64,000 bases of DNA from NCBI GenBank assembly GCA_037951105.1, contig JBAMJV010001396.1, positions 1-64,000 of the forward strand, read 5' to 3'. The position numbers and the translations under genes were made by a program. Shown here piece after piece: positions 33,086 to 40,374 of the stretch. The notes beneath the pieces were generated by a model that was not told the origin of the DNA, searched no databases, and saw nothing but the letters and a program-made list of their open reading frames with translations. Position 1 is the first letter of the stretch, and the number at the start of each line of letters is the position of its first letter. Source of the DNA: Echinarachnius parma (lineage: Eukaryota; Echinodermata; Echinoidea; Clypeasteroida; Echinarachniidae).

Positions 33086-35865
33086 ATCAATATTAATTAT
33101 GTTGTAATACAAGTTATTTTGTTGGTGTTTTGATTCGAGAGATTATTTCTGGTGTATTGATAACTTTATACTAGTTATTATTTGATGCATAAATACGAGT
33201 GATTCTTATAAGTATGTTTCGAATGCCGTTGGAGAGTTGCACAATGGCACAAGTCTCCTCGTACCGCAGGAGAGTTTAGCCATTTTACAATTCTTTTTTA
33301 ATCGATTACTGCGTTTTTATGCAATGTTCATGAATAAAGCTAGCTGAAGTAAATAAAAGCCCAGTAGTTGTATTTTAGTATGATACAACAAATTCCTACC
33401 CAACTAAGAATTTCTAGGAAATATTGCTACAAATATAATAAAAAAAGTGGCTCAACTCACCCGCATCTGTACATGTATAACCCTTACCTTGTAGTCGTTT
33501 GAAAATGACTCATCAGGTGGCATGTTTTTCACCTGAAAACAAATATGAAATAAATTAAAATTAATCTATATCTATATCTATATCTATATCTATATCTATA
33601 TCTTCTTCTTCTTCTTCTTCTTATATATATATAGTATGAACAAGTTAGCGCGTGCATTGTCTACGTGCACTGTACAATAATGTGTAAAAGAGTCCTTCCT
33701 CAATTCCATGGTCCCGTTGCAGAAAGAGATACAATTAATTGAAAGTCAGAACATTTTCGCGTTACAACCAATCTAGTATATCCCCTAATGTAGTATGAAT
33801 AAATGTTGTGAAATGTTTTGCTATAATCTTGGAAACAGTTTTTAATTTGGTCTAAATACATTACTGATGAGAAAAAGTGATGTTTCCATTTTTTACTTTT
33901 GGTCCCAGGGTGCATTTTGGCGATTTTAAAGATAATTAGCTAGTTTGCATATTTGTGAAATAAGGTCAGGGGTCATTTTCTATCTAGGGATAGTACAATA
34001 TTGATACAAACTAGTATTCTAGGGTATTTTGAGGCAAGGATTCCATTTCCGGTGCTCGTTTGTAAGTGCTGTATGGGAAACACTCTGAAATCCAAGATGG
34101 CTTCCCCTAATTTGCATATTTATGAATATTATTGATTTTCAGTGGCTACAGCCCCTAATAAGCAATAATTCCGGATTATTATTTGTCAGTTATTTTCTAA
34201 GTATGTATTTATGATATCAAAGATGAGTTGCCATCGTGGCAACCTCTAGTAATGCATACTATTTGCATAATTATGTATTTTACCTAATTTGCATATTCCC
34301 CCAAATCGAGTATATTGGGAACCCGGCAAGTAAAAAAGACAAGTAATACCACTTTTCCAAGGTTTTAGGGGGCAACGAATCCATTCATGATACTTATTTA
34401 CCTGTATCACCATGGCATCCATCTCAAATCCAAGATGACTGCTCCCTAAATTACACATGTTATGATACACGACTATATTATTTCGGTTATATTAGATTGA
34501 TATTATAATGTTTTGACTTGTAATTATTGGAATGAGCAACTACAATACTTGAATCACAATGTAGTTGTTTGCTTACAGTAAGCAAATCATACTTTTATAA
34601 ATTAAATGGCATTAAAGTAGCAAATAGCATTATTTACTTTAAAATGACAAATGCGGCCATCTTGGATTTATGTGGGTTGCCGAGGTGATACAGGTAAATA
34701 AGTATCATGAATGGATTCGTTGCCCCCTAAAACCTTGGAAAAGTGGTATTACTTGTCTTTTTTACTTGCTGGGTTCCCAATATACTCGATTTGGGGGAAT
34801 ATGCAAATTAGGTAAAATACATAATTATGCAAATAATATGCATTGCTAGAGGTTGCCACGATGGCAATTCATCTTTGATATCTTAAATACATACTTAGAA
34901 CATAACTGACAAATAATAATCCGGAATTATTGCTTATTAGGGGCTGTAGCCACTGAAAATCAATAATATTCATAAATATGCAAATTAGGGGAAGCCATCT
35001 TGGATTTCAGAGTGTTTCCCATACAGCACTTACAAACGAGCACCGGAAATGGAATCCTTGCCTCAAAATACCCTAGAATACTAGTTTGTATCAATATTGT
35101 ACTATCCCTAGATAGAAAATGACCCCTGACCTTATTTCACAAATATGCAAATTAGCTAATTATCTTTAAAATCGCCAAAATGCACCCTGGGACCAAAAAT
35201 AAAAAATGGAAACATCACTTTTTCTCATCAGTAATGTATTTATACCAAATTAAAAACTGTTTCCAAGATTATAGCAAAAAAAATTGCTGCTTTACATAAC
35301 CTGATAGACTAATCAGCTTTGCGCATCCAGAACACATGATCCGATGTGTAACTTACAGTCGATTATATCTCTTTCTAAATACCTTAGGAATCAACCCTGC
35401 TGTACACTGGAACTCGTATGTTCCTCTCTTCTTCGAAAGTTCCGCCTGTCTCTGGTTGGCTAGGTCATCGTCCTGTGGCAACACCGCGTCGAATTCCCTA
35501 ACCACGAATTTCTCCTTAATCCAGCGGTGGACCGGGAATACGTGCCGCTGTTCCGTCTCCTCGTTCACCACTTCGACCACGTCCACGTACCAGTCGGAGC
35601 CAAGCAGTCCCGAGTCGCGCCACAGCTCGACCTGCACGACGTCGCCGAAGCACGGTAGTCTCCTGACGGAGAAACGGTCAGTGCGGCCGCGCTCGAAGTC
35701 ATCGCGCCATTTGCAATCGAGATGGATATCCCGCGACCGTTTTCCCTGGTCGTTGTGGAGCGCGATGTAGACATTGGCGTCGGTGCCTGCGCCTTTCCGA
35801 TCGCCCGTTTTCACATTGACCGTATAATCTGGCTTGGATTTACGCGACGAAACCATAACACCCAT
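12976..35865 (-). CDS. ALOX5-like: PLAT-domain animal lipoxygenase (ALOX5-like), complete, 12 exons, 662 aa
   Basis: Lipoxygenases add O2 to polyunsaturated fatty acids (eicosanoid pathway) using a non-haem iron; the N-terminal PLAT/C2-like domain binds Ca2+ and membranes. Exons in transcript order: 35383-35865, 33488-33532, 28057-28191, 23288-23388, 22702-22834, 21900-21995, 20973-21187, 18910-19169, 16850-16944, 16385-16531, 14081-14244, 12976-13090. Every junction keeps phase (sum 1989 nt) and uses GT/AG. Seen: PLAT domain at about residues 14-125 (TGDRKGAGTDANVYI, DFERGRTDRF); iron ligands His357 and His362 (FHQSVTHL), His541 and Asn545 (GHAAANFPQYD), and C-terminal Ile662 (PNSISI). Length matches the family (about 660-675). 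Ala400, in LIAINT, aligns with Ala410 of human 5-LOX, the position where Ala usually goes with S products and Gly with R. The start is the first ATG of the open exon; a second ATG lies three codons on. Exact positional specificity cannot be read from this. Confidence 0.93.
13172..13610. mobile_element. 438-bp TIR element between lipoxygenase exons 12 and 11
   Basis: CTTACATCCCATTCATACTT and, inverted, AAGTATGAATGGGGTGTAAG, with CTAGCACTG / CAGTGCTAG subterminal repeats. GC-rich interior with CCAGGCC/GGCCTGG palindromes. Confidence 0.8.
13611..13851. mobile_element. TTAAAGGG MITE, right half
   Basis: Carries AAGCATTTTTTTTTGTTACG, TATTTCAGCCGTCTCTGAAC and the end AACTCAACTGTCCCTTTAA. The left half was replaced by the element at 13172-13610. 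Confidence 0.78.
13922..14020 (-). pseudogene. Broken tandem copy of lipoxygenase exon 11 (3' half)
   Basis: A unit of about 160 bp (starting GAATAGTGCCCTCGATAATG at 13875 and again at 14035) is duplicated and includes the donor and 3' half of exon 11. The copy still reads GDFEVQY and keeps GTAAG, but has a small insertion and in-frame TGA and TAG/TGA stops, with no acceptor-side half. It is a dead or possibly poison exon rather than a functional alternative. Confidence 0.75.
14081..14244 (-). CDS. Lipoxygenase exon 11
   Basis: Residues 571-624 plus two bases: IMPTKKQTFAVMLVVKILSQ and LGDFEVQYTYDPVGVKAVEK. The LG(D/E)(F/Y) motif is typical. Donor GTAAGT. A broken tandem copy of its 3' half lies just downstream at 13922-14020. 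Confidence 0.91.
14510..16280 (-). mobile_element. LINE ORF2 C-terminal fragment in lipoxygenase intron 10, split by a MITE
   Basis: Minus-strand reading 16262 to 15769: KKHIEKTVGKIESRNAIIGK, SAEYACPIWSRSAHVKKLD, ITGCLKP, LYHLAGIGSPDQRRANT; then near 15450-15320 ARWDFAPEGDTKCECGE and, beyond the MITE at 14859-15318, TMDHISCSAAGR. This is the conserved end of RTE/Jockey-like ORF2 with its C-x-C-x(n)-H-x-x-x-C zinc knuckle. The MITE cuts exactly inside the knuckle. Confidence 0.82.
14859..15318. mobile_element. 460-bp MITE with long TIRs inside a LINE
   Basis: Ends GTGTTCACACACAACATTTT and, inverted, AAAATGTTTGTGTGTGAACA; subterminal inverted copies of CCCTTAATCATGACTAAA follow. The interior has GACTATAGAATCA repeats. 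No ORF. It disrupts the zinc-knuckle codons of the host LINE. Confidence 0.82.
16385..16531 (-). CDS. Lipoxygenase exon 10 with His541 and Asn545
   Basis: Residues 522-570: TNFIFICSVGHAAANFPQYD followed by FAFPPHCPAFLHGEPPKDK. His541 and Asn545 are the third and fourth protein iron ligands. The Q-Y-D after N-F is invariant in the family. Phase 0 to 0. Confidence 0.94.
16850..16944 (-). CDS. Lipoxygenase exon 9
   Basis: Residues 490-521: SNDRVTSDKELQEWANTL and GECCGIK. The conserved DxELQxW motif precedes the usual glycine-rich turn; here the turn reads GEDGECCG. Phase 2 to 0. Confidence 0.88.
17227..18020. mobile_element. 794-bp foldback TTAA element in lipoxygenase intron 8
   Basis: Ends TTAAAGGGGACCACC and, inverted, GGTTGTGGTACCCTTTAA. 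Inner arms CGTGAAAGCGCGCTGGAAAG / CCAGCGCGCTTTCACGAG. The central block with GTCGTGGTCGTAGTCCGCAT recurs at 37860-38480. Confidence 0.82.
18188..18781. mobile_element. 594-bp palindromic TTAA element abutting lipoxygenase exon 8
   Basis: TTAAAGGGTGACTAAAT and, inverted, ATTTAGTCACCCTTTAA; arms of about 270 bp pair through CGCTTTGGTTGATCTATGAT and CAACAGATATGTGATGTATT. It ends about 130 bp from the exon 8 donor. Confidence 0.85.
18910..19169 (-). CDS. Lipoxygenase exon 8
   Basis: Residues 403-489 plus one base of 490. Contains SPGGYVDQTMSIGGNGM, the LNDLDDRGV segment and LPNYHYRDDALLLRKAIYDY, matching the family LPxYxYRDDxLxxWxAI block. The frame stays open for about 30 nt beyond, but the strong GTGAGA donor after HHY(S) joins exon 9 to give DHHYSSNDRVTSDKELQEW, the family YY-x-SD-x-x-V-x-x-D-x-ELQ-x-W pattern. 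The read-through end was rejected. Confidence 0.92.
19230..19925. repeat. AAGCAATTGCTT palindromic-word array
   Basis: At least eight copies or variants of the self-complementary AAGCAATTGCTT, mixed with AAGCAAAAGCTTTTGCTT and flanked by inverted CGTATGCATAAAA words. It lies in lipoxygenase intron 7. No ORF. Confidence 0.8.
20300..20970. other. Intron 7 proximal part, nothing recognised
   Basis: Between the AAGCAATTGCTT array and lipoxygenase exon 7. Low-information AT-rich sequence with a CGCGGCC repeated twice. No gene. Confidence 0.4.
20973..21187 (-). CDS. Lipoxygenase exon 7 with the first two iron-binding histidines
   Basis: Residues 332-402 and two bases of 403. IFLPSDQEYVWLLAKMW and FHQSVTHLGSSHL supply iron ligands His357 and His362. 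HPIFRLLAPHFLYLIAINT carries Ala400 at the stereocontrol (Coffa) position. Two overlapping donors are possible in the duplicated GTACGTAC; the one that keeps the N-T residue pair and frame was chosen. Confidence 0.94.
21216..21300. repeat. (AAT)n/(ACC)n simple repeat
   Basis: ATAATAATAATAATAATAAC then ACC/ACA units. Open frames over it are artefacts. Confidence 0.93.
21540..21690 (-). repeat. Dispersed repeat B, partial copy 4
   Basis: CTAGTAACTTGTTGACAATT and GATCTGATATGTCTACTGAG match copy 3. Truncated. Confidence 0.6.
21900..21995 (-). CDS. Lipoxygenase exon 6
   Basis: Residues 300-331: MPAPISLFFVNKDKNLMPVA and QLFQEPGEENP, the family motif AP-x-x-L-(x)n-L-x-P-(V/I)-A-I-Q-L-x-Q-x-P-G-x-x-N-P. 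Phase 0 to 0. Confidence 0.93.
22153..22576. mobile_element. Rearranged TTAAAGGG-type MITE
   Basis: Contains the family core TTCAGCCGTTTCTGAACCGG and GCAGCGCCCTCTATACCAAA, followed by an inverted second part (GAGAGCGCCCTCTTGAGTTG). The ends are eroded. It sits between lipoxygenase exons 5 and 6. Confidence 0.7.
22702..22834 (-). CDS. Lipoxygenase exon 5
   Basis: Residues 255-299: LPVTDEMLKPLLEDMM then KKKRLFMIDYKILKDL, the family (R/K)LFxxDYxxL strand. The phase (1+132) joins exon 4 exactly to read IPDKLPVTDEM, as in the family. Confidence 0.92.
22915..23140. repeat. TG-rich simple repeat
   Basis: Degenerate TGTGTG/TTTG tract with an internal direct repeat (TATTTGTCTATGTGCTTGTG twice). The cysteine/valine-rich frames are artefacts. 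Confidence 0.92.
23288..23388 (-). CDS. Lipoxygenase exon 4
   Basis: Residues 222-254 plus two bases of residue 255. GMDNWRSDKEFGYLRLAGCN and ISLCNQIPDK match the lipoxygenase signature W-x-D-x-x-F-G-x-x-x-L-x-G-x-N and the CxxIP(D/E)K motif. Donor GTAAGA; the split Lys codon is completed in exon 5. Confidence 0.92.
23541..24031. mobile_element. TTAAAGGG MITE copy in lipoxygenase intron 3
   Basis: Starts TTAAAGGGGTAGTACAGTTT and ends AACTAAACTACCCCTTTAA. Shares its interior with the 7682 and 25066 copies and is closest to the copy at 1-287, suggesting recent amplification of that subfamily. Confidence 0.87.
24285..24525. repeat. CCCATAGAAACCCATAG array, both orientations
   Basis: Dense CCCATAG/CTATGGG words with RRA spacers, inverted about a centre near 24390. 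It interrupts a LINE fragment. Simple-sequence-like but strand-symmetric. Confidence 0.8.
25066..25639. mobile_element. TTAAAGGG MITE copy inside LINE 3' UTR
   Basis: Left end TTGAAGGGATAGTTGAGTA (one TTAA base changed), right end ACTATCCCTTTAA. It splits an AATTATTGTTAATT-rich LINE 3' UTR that resumes on the other side. Confidence 0.85.
25974..26248. mobile_element. Palindromic element with TTCTTGATATCAAGAA array
   Basis: TIR GACCCACGAATGCAGTACGC with its inverse; centre of about nine variants of the self-complementary word TTCTTGATATCAAGAA. A second copy at 26497-27055 is interrupted. Confidence 0.82.
26268..26466. mobile_element. 200-bp palindromic MITE (intact copy)
   Basis: CCCCGTTGCAGAAAGAGATA and, inverted, TATCTCTTTTTGCAACGGG, with GATTGATCGTAAGTCAGA / TCTGACTTACGATCAATC arms. 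It lies between two copies of the TTCTTGATATCAAGAA element. Confidence 0.82.
26497..27055. mobile_element. Interrupted second copy of the TTCTTGATATCAAGAA element
   Basis: The same TIRs, extended by GGTCACACAGGACACGACTA and its inverse. The centre is replaced by foreign DNA at 26632-26945, which includes a 50-bp segment shared with 60677-60730. Confidence 0.78.
27107..27790. mobile_element. Palindrome within palindrome (about 680 bp)
   Basis: Outer arms 27107-27292 and 27598-27790 (CGTATACGTTTCTTGTC / GACAAGAAACGTATACG; GTTTTGTGCATGCACAAAAC in both). Inner element 27376-27590 with TIR AGCCCGGCGCAGACAGAGCC and its inverse. Open frames here are by-products of the symmetry. Confidence 0.85.
28057..28191 (-). 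CDS. Lipoxygenase exon 3
   Basis: Residues 177-221, phase 0 to 0. Contains AKLKSPGPWNRLEEMAENF, the helical segment before the conserved W-x-x-D block. Acceptor TTTTTAG, donor GTGAGT. The intron upstream (28192-33487) holds a degenerate CR1-like LINE. Confidence 0.88.
28760..32905 (+). mobile_element. Degenerate CR1/L2-like LINE with reverse transcriptase, antisense in lipoxygenase intron 2
   Basis: Frames at 28827-29846, 29827-30087, 30186-30377 and 30278-30622 together read as the RT and C-terminal part of a non-LTR retrotransposon: KPWMVP upstream, QIVPIPKKN, LRPIALTS, LTDLSKAFNRIDHNIL, GVPQ, KLGPVLFLIMIND, IRPVLDYCVPVFHG and LERIQKRVLRII. It is dead: frameshifts at the GVPQ motif and elsewhere, and the catalytic (Y/F)-x-DD reads YVDA. 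The 3' UTR resumes after an inserted palindrome and ends at AATAAACTC plus (AATTG)n near 32900, a CR1-type end. It lies opposite to the host gene. Confidence 0.88.
30879..32391. mobile_element. 1.5-kb foldback element nested in the LINE 3' UTR
   Basis: The left end (AGTAGGGTTGTTAAGGGCC, 30879) and right end (CTTAACCACCCTACTA, to 32391) are inverted copies. Arms of about 380-400 bp match through the CCTTGGATCAAAAG and GGATCAATCTAG segments. The middle holds related, partly direct repeats (ATTTAACATTCCTGC). No coding capacity seen. Confidence 0.8.
33000..33087. repeat. (AAAT)n microsatellite
   Basis: About 22 AAAT units, shortly downstream of the LINE 3' end. Confidence 0.95.
33488..33532 (-). 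CDS. Lipoxygenase exon 2 (45-nt micro-exon)
   Basis: Residues 162-176, VKNMPPDESFSNDYK, matching the LPxDExFSxDK strand after the PLAT linker in animal lipoxygenases. It is flanked by a clean AG acceptor and a GTAAGG donor, phase 0 to 0. Too short to appear in ORF scans; found by motif and phase. Confidence 0.85.
33567..33622. repeat. (TATATC)n then (TTC)n microsatellite
   Basis: Hexamer and trimer tracts 35 bp from lipoxygenase exon 2, on the acceptor side. Confidence 0.92.
33716..35376. mobile_element. Short palindromic MITE split by a 1.46-kb palindrome, ending at the lipoxygenase exon 1 donor
   Basis: The outer halves (CCGTTGCAGAAAGAGATACA at 33719 and, inverted, CTTACAGTCGATTATATCTC to 35376) match the intact copy at 26268-26466. 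The inner palindrome has arms of about 620 bp, 33822-34438 and 34657-35280, almost perfectly complementary (AGTGGCTACAGCCCCTAATA and its inverse). Confidence 0.85.
35383..35865 (-). CDS. Lipoxygenase exon 1: start codon, PLAT domain, linker
   Basis: Residues 1-161. Begins MGVMVSSRKSKPDYTV and carries the whole beta-barrel PLAT domain (GAGTDANVYIALHND, DFERGRTDRFSV, WYVDVVEV, FPVHRWI) plus the linker LPQDDDLANQRQAELSKK. In human ALOX5 this stretch is split over about three exons, so this exon looks fused or intron-poor. The donor (AAG then GTATTT) is phase 0. An inserted palindromic element ends about 6 bases into the intron. The plus-strand ORF over this exon is an antisense shadow. Confidence 0.93.
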
Positions 35866-35869
35866 CACG

Positions 35870-36660
35870 AACTATGTCGAAGTTTAACTATCATGTATTA
35901 GTATAACTGGTTCTCCAAAACATCTCCCGTACTGATGCGATTTGGTAGGTTATTAGTTAGGGGCAGTTGAAATGACTTAAACAGAAGTAAGTTGTGAATA
36001 CATCAAGGGGTATACCTTTTAATATTCAGGTTTATCTCGAATCGGTTATTTTGTAAATGACTTGTTGTGTCAACTCTGAGGACATAAAAGACCTGTACGT
36101 AATTGTCTCACTTTGCTCCAGTTCGGCTGTTATGTGGGGGGTATGTGGCAGACAATCGATATACCTGGTCATGCATAGCCAGCACTTACACGTTCACAAT
36201 ACTGTTTTCCTCTATTCAAGTTCCAATGAAAGCACAATATAAATTACGATGTTGATGACGAGTCTGCTGATGTCAGTGATTATGTAACCCGCCTTTGTTA
36301 GCGCACTCTAAATCCATCGATTTTTATATCTATGTCTAAATCCCGATCACGGAAAAACTGTTCGATGAGTTAATCACACACAATCATGTTTAATACTATA
36401 GTACGCATTGCGAAAGACGCTCACCGCGCCTCGAAAAGACTCAGAACGAACGGTCGCGAAGTGGCGCATGGCCACTCTAGAGTTTGATGATAATTATGTC
36501 AGCCGGTTGGGGCGGATTTTAAGCAAACAAATGCTTATTATTTTGTGTTACAAATTACCCGGTTTTGCACTGCTAATATCTCGATCGTCAATCTCGCAAT
36601 AACATTTTGAAACGCCCTCTTAACAACCAACCCTTTTAATCGCTTAACCTTCTCACATCG
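35870..36660. other. Lipoxygenase upstream region with a dispersed repeat
   Basis: Holds the likely promoter of the lipoxygenase gene; no clear core element is visible. 36105-36245 shares TGGTCATGCATAGCCAGCA and CAAGTTCCAATGAAA-type words with 38905-39065, a diverged dispersed repeat. Confidence 0.4.
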
Positions 36661-36679
36661 AGCAAAACCAATACATTAT

Positions 36680-36876
36680 ACAGATATTGACTGTCTTGAG
36701 GGGCAATATAACATTTGAGATCCTCGAGGGAAGATATATTTGTGTCGAGGGACATTATATTTTTCCGAAGCGCGTAGCGCTGAGGAAAAATATAGTATTC
36801 CGAGACAAAAATATAACTCCCCAAGGGAAATGAAATGTTATATGGTTCCCGAAGGAAAAAGTCAATATCTGTTATA
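36680..36876. mobile_element. 197-bp foldback element
   Basis: ACAGATATTGACT at 36680 and its inverse AGTCAATATCTGT at 36863. The arms pair imperfectly, centred on GAAGCGCGTAGCGCT near 36775. Confidence 0.75.
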
Positions 36877-37859
36877 TTATGATGACCTATATAGATACAA
36901 ATCAAGATAAATATAAATTTGGTGTTGAAATAAAATTATGGACAAGGGAAAATCATTAGATTAAATGGAAATCCTTCCAGTAGAACAGACGTGTTGTTAT
37001 CGAAATGCTGCGCAAAATGCTTCTTTATTCGAACCGTCCTTTCAAATTTACTTTCGGATCGCGCAATCTTCGTAGAAAGCTAAACAACGCTGCGCGTGCC
37101 GCCAGGATGCTAATACGCGCACATTGTTCATCTTCACACACCCATTGTGACGTAAATTACGTCACCGGTCAATATAACGGCGTTATATTGACTGGTCGGT
37201 CAATATAACGCTTCTCATCCTTGTAGCGATGGTCACGTGACATCATTTTGACCAATCGCACACCAGTATCTTTATAGGTCATATAATATAATGATTATAT
37301 ACAATTGAAACATTGTATTAAACATAAACTATAATGGCATAGTCCACCTGCACCGTTTGAAATCCAACATTTGCTAGATACTGGCCTTTCGCTACATTTT
37401 GGTCGGATAGGAAAAGGAAGAAGACGATGCAGTGGGACTAGTATTAAAGGGAGTGTCCGCCTTTTACAAATCGTCTGAACAGTTTCCAGTAGACGGATGA
37501 GGATGAATGTAACATACACACAAAATTTCAGATCGTAATTTGGATTCTACGAATGAAAAACGAATATTGTGTAGAAATCATCCCTTCATCGAACTATAAT
37601 ATTGGCCAATAAATGCGTTTAATTGATTAAGCATAATATTACAACACTATTGTACTTATTCTTGTAAAGGTATTGTGAAGCCGACATTTTTAAAGGTATG
37701 CCACGGAAAAGGTCTCGAAAATGAAGAACATACAATTACATATAGTCAGTTTTAGCGAGTCTTAGTTATTTTGTTTAGTATTAGCATGAACCTACTACTA
37801 GGTAGTAGGTTCATGGTATTAGCTTACGCCGTTGTTCGATCACAATCTGTGCGCGGGTC

Positions 37860-38480
37860 GCGTTTATATTTTCCGTAATACATACGCGGCAGTTTTCCTC
37901 AAAAACTCGTGAAAGCGCGCTGATAAGCCAAGACTAGCTCGCGTGTGTTGATATCGCAAGCCTAGCCATTTTCTCAACAAAACCGTGGTTTCACACACCA
38001 TGATGACTGTTGAGTGTGATGTATCTACACCTAGATGACTTTTCCTGGTTGCATCGTCGTGGTCGTAGTCCACATCGAGATCGGCCACTAATTAATGGTC
38101 ACCTTGCCCTTGGACTTGTCCCAGACTTGTCTCAGCTAGATCGATGTCGCAGTCGCAGGCCCGTATTCACAAAGGAGGTTTATACAAACCATGGTTTACA
38201 TCTATGGAATACCAATTGTAAACTGATGGAGAGAGAATGTAAATTCCTTACTTGTTAACAATGTTGATGGTACACATTCTCTCTCCATCAGTTTACAATT
38301 GGCATTCCATAGATGTAAACCACGGTTTGAACCATGGTTTGTACAAACCTCCTTTGTGAATACGAGTGAATACGAGTTTGATGCATAGAAATGTACGTTA
38401 CAGCAGAGGCGCTAGTCTTGGCTTACCAGCGCGCTTTTAGCCAAACTGCCGCGTATGTATTACGGAAAAAATAGACGCCA
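37860..38480. mobile_element. Palindromic element, relative of the one at 17227-18020
   Basis: AAACTCGTGAAAGCGCGCTG, CCAAGACTAGCTCG, TGTATCTACACCTAGATGAC and CAGAGGCGCTAGTCTTGGCT match the 17.4-17.8 kb copy. The outer arms CGTAATACATACGCGGCAGT / CTGCCGCGTATGTATTACGG are inverted. Confidence 0.8.
38157..38372. mobile_element. 216-bp nested palindrome
   Basis: CCCGTATTCACAAAGGAGGT and, inverted, ACCTCCTTTGTGAATACG; arms include ACATCTATGGAATACCAATT and CTGATGGAGAGAGAATGT. The host element continues on both sides. Confidence 0.85.
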
Positions 38481-39536
38481 ACGGGTCACGTAGGGGTCAC
38501 ACACACCCCGGAATCCGCGGGCAGCTATCGTGAGCGAAATTTTGCACGGGTGAAGACTCGTCATGCATGATAAAACGCATAATTTTGTTTAGGTCTATAA
38601 CTCCCCGAAAAGGAATTTTCAAGCTCTAATTTGTTTAGGCAAGCTGTTAAATGACATTTTCTTTCATATAAGACAACAACCTTGCAACTTTTGAAATTTG
38701 GCTTAAGGCGGACACTCCCTTTAAAGGAGAATTCCGGACGATTTTAAAACAAATACAGTATATTGGAAATAATATAGGGATGTGCTTGAATATTTTCAGG
38801 ATTTGACTTACTTTGGTTGATTTCTAAGAGATTTTTCTAATGTCATTAACTCTGAGGAAATAATTAAATTTACCGCACACAATCATGAGACCCTTTCGTA
38901 GCACCCTCACTTTGCTCAATTTCTTGAGTAGGCTTGAATCCGGTGCCACTGCATTGTGATCACTGCATGTGTCATTCATAATAGCCGGTCATGCAGAGCC
39001 AGCAAATTCAATAACTACGTTTACAGAGTGTCTATTCAAATTCCAATGAAATACAATATCGGGCAGGCAAGTATTTTCAAACGGTTCAACAATGCAGTAA
39101 TGCTCAAAGGCACGGTCAGTGACGCAGCGTGGACTAAACTATTCATGATCGAGCATTGTATTGGTCCGATCAAAAGAACACATATGCTGCAGTGTAAAAA
39201 CATAGATAGGCGCATAGTGAGGGTCGCACGTCACAAATTGGTGCATTGTGGGATAGAACAAGCTCGCTCGCGAATTTGTGTCATTAGAATTTCAAAACCA
39301 ATTATAAGAACCCACAATCATACTTTTTTCATACAAAATTGTGTTTATTGACCGAGAATATCTGTCTTTCAATCATTACAAGCTTGAAATCGTATGGAAA
39401 TCCACTTTAAGGTGCTGACTTCCAGAAACGAATTTTAGTTATTATCGATGACAAAGTAAGAATTGACATCCTGGATAGGATAAAACACTACTTAACTAAA
39501 CATTGCACTGATTGATCGTTTGTGTATACATGTGCG

Positions 39537-39606
<70 letters not shown>
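39537..39606. repeat. (TG)n microsatellite
   Basis: About 33 TG dinucleotides. Confidence 0.96.
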
Positions 39607-39610
<4 letters not shown>

Positions 39611-39763
39611 CACACTCGTGTGAACGGGTGTAGGGCGAGAGATGTAGCAAGGCTTTGTCCATTTATCATATAATACCCTCCATTTTTCTGTTTGTTTGTT
39701 TGAGTTGTTTGTAAGAGTGAAATATAGTTATGATACAGTTTTACAGTAAATTTATTAACATGG

Positions 39764-40368
39764 TTAAAGGGAGCGTTGAGTATTGGTATTTTCCGAAGTG
39801 CCCCCCCCCCCCATCCCAAATTGATTGTAACTGATTTGTTTGATTTCAATTCCATGTGAAAGATCATTAAAAAAAACATGGGAAATAATAATAATTCCCA
39901 TTCAAATGCTCTCATTGTTGTGAAATTTGCTTTCAAAATATTATATAAAAGTGATTGTCACTGGCAATCAGATTTAGAGAACGCTAGCGCGAAGCGCTAG
40001 CGTTCTAGGTCCTCCTAATACGGAACTGAAAATGAATATTGTTTGTGCACGCTAATTGTGCTTACCGCGCATAAAATGTGTATCGCAAGCGCCGTTCGCC
40101 GTTCGCATCGGCGGCCATCGCGATCATCTTTCGTTCAAAATATGTTCGGAGTTCGGAGCGCTAACACACGGAGAGAAGTCGAGGAGGCGCATAAATCACT
40201 GATTTTTAGCGGAATGGAGGGAAAAATCATAATTTTAATCCAACCGATAGTTGGATCGCATATTGGAGAATGAATCGGTGGTAAGTACCGTATCATATGT
40301 ATAATTTTAAGCACAATTAGCGTGCACAAACAATATTCATTTTTGACCAATACTCAACTATCCCTTTA
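39764..40368. mobile_element. TTAAAGGG MITE with unrelated interior
   Basis: Ends TTAAAGGGAGCGTTGAGTAT and ATACTCAACTATCCCTTTA, as in the family, but the interior differs: a poly-C tract, a perfect hairpin GAACGCTAGCGCGAAGCGCT near 39980, and inverted copies of GCACGCTAATTGTGC-like sequence. Confidence 0.75.
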
Positions 40369-40374
40369 GAATTA

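Larger units (their letters stand above)
37444..38724. mobile_element. 1.28-kb TTAA element containing two further nested palindromes
   Basis: Perfect 20-bp TIRs: TTAAAGGGAGTGTCCGCCTT at 37444 and its inverse at 38704. Inside is a relative of the 17227 element (37860-38480), and inside that a separate palindrome (38157-38372). Confidence 0.85.

Noticed and set aside
35336..35770. 144-aa plus-strand open frame
   Set aside because: Antisense shadow of lipoxygenase exon 1; Ser/Thr/Arg-rich with no family match or splice logic.
38956..39351. 131-aa plus-strand frame
   Set aside because: Starts inside a dispersed repeat shared with 36105-36245; no domain or splice context.
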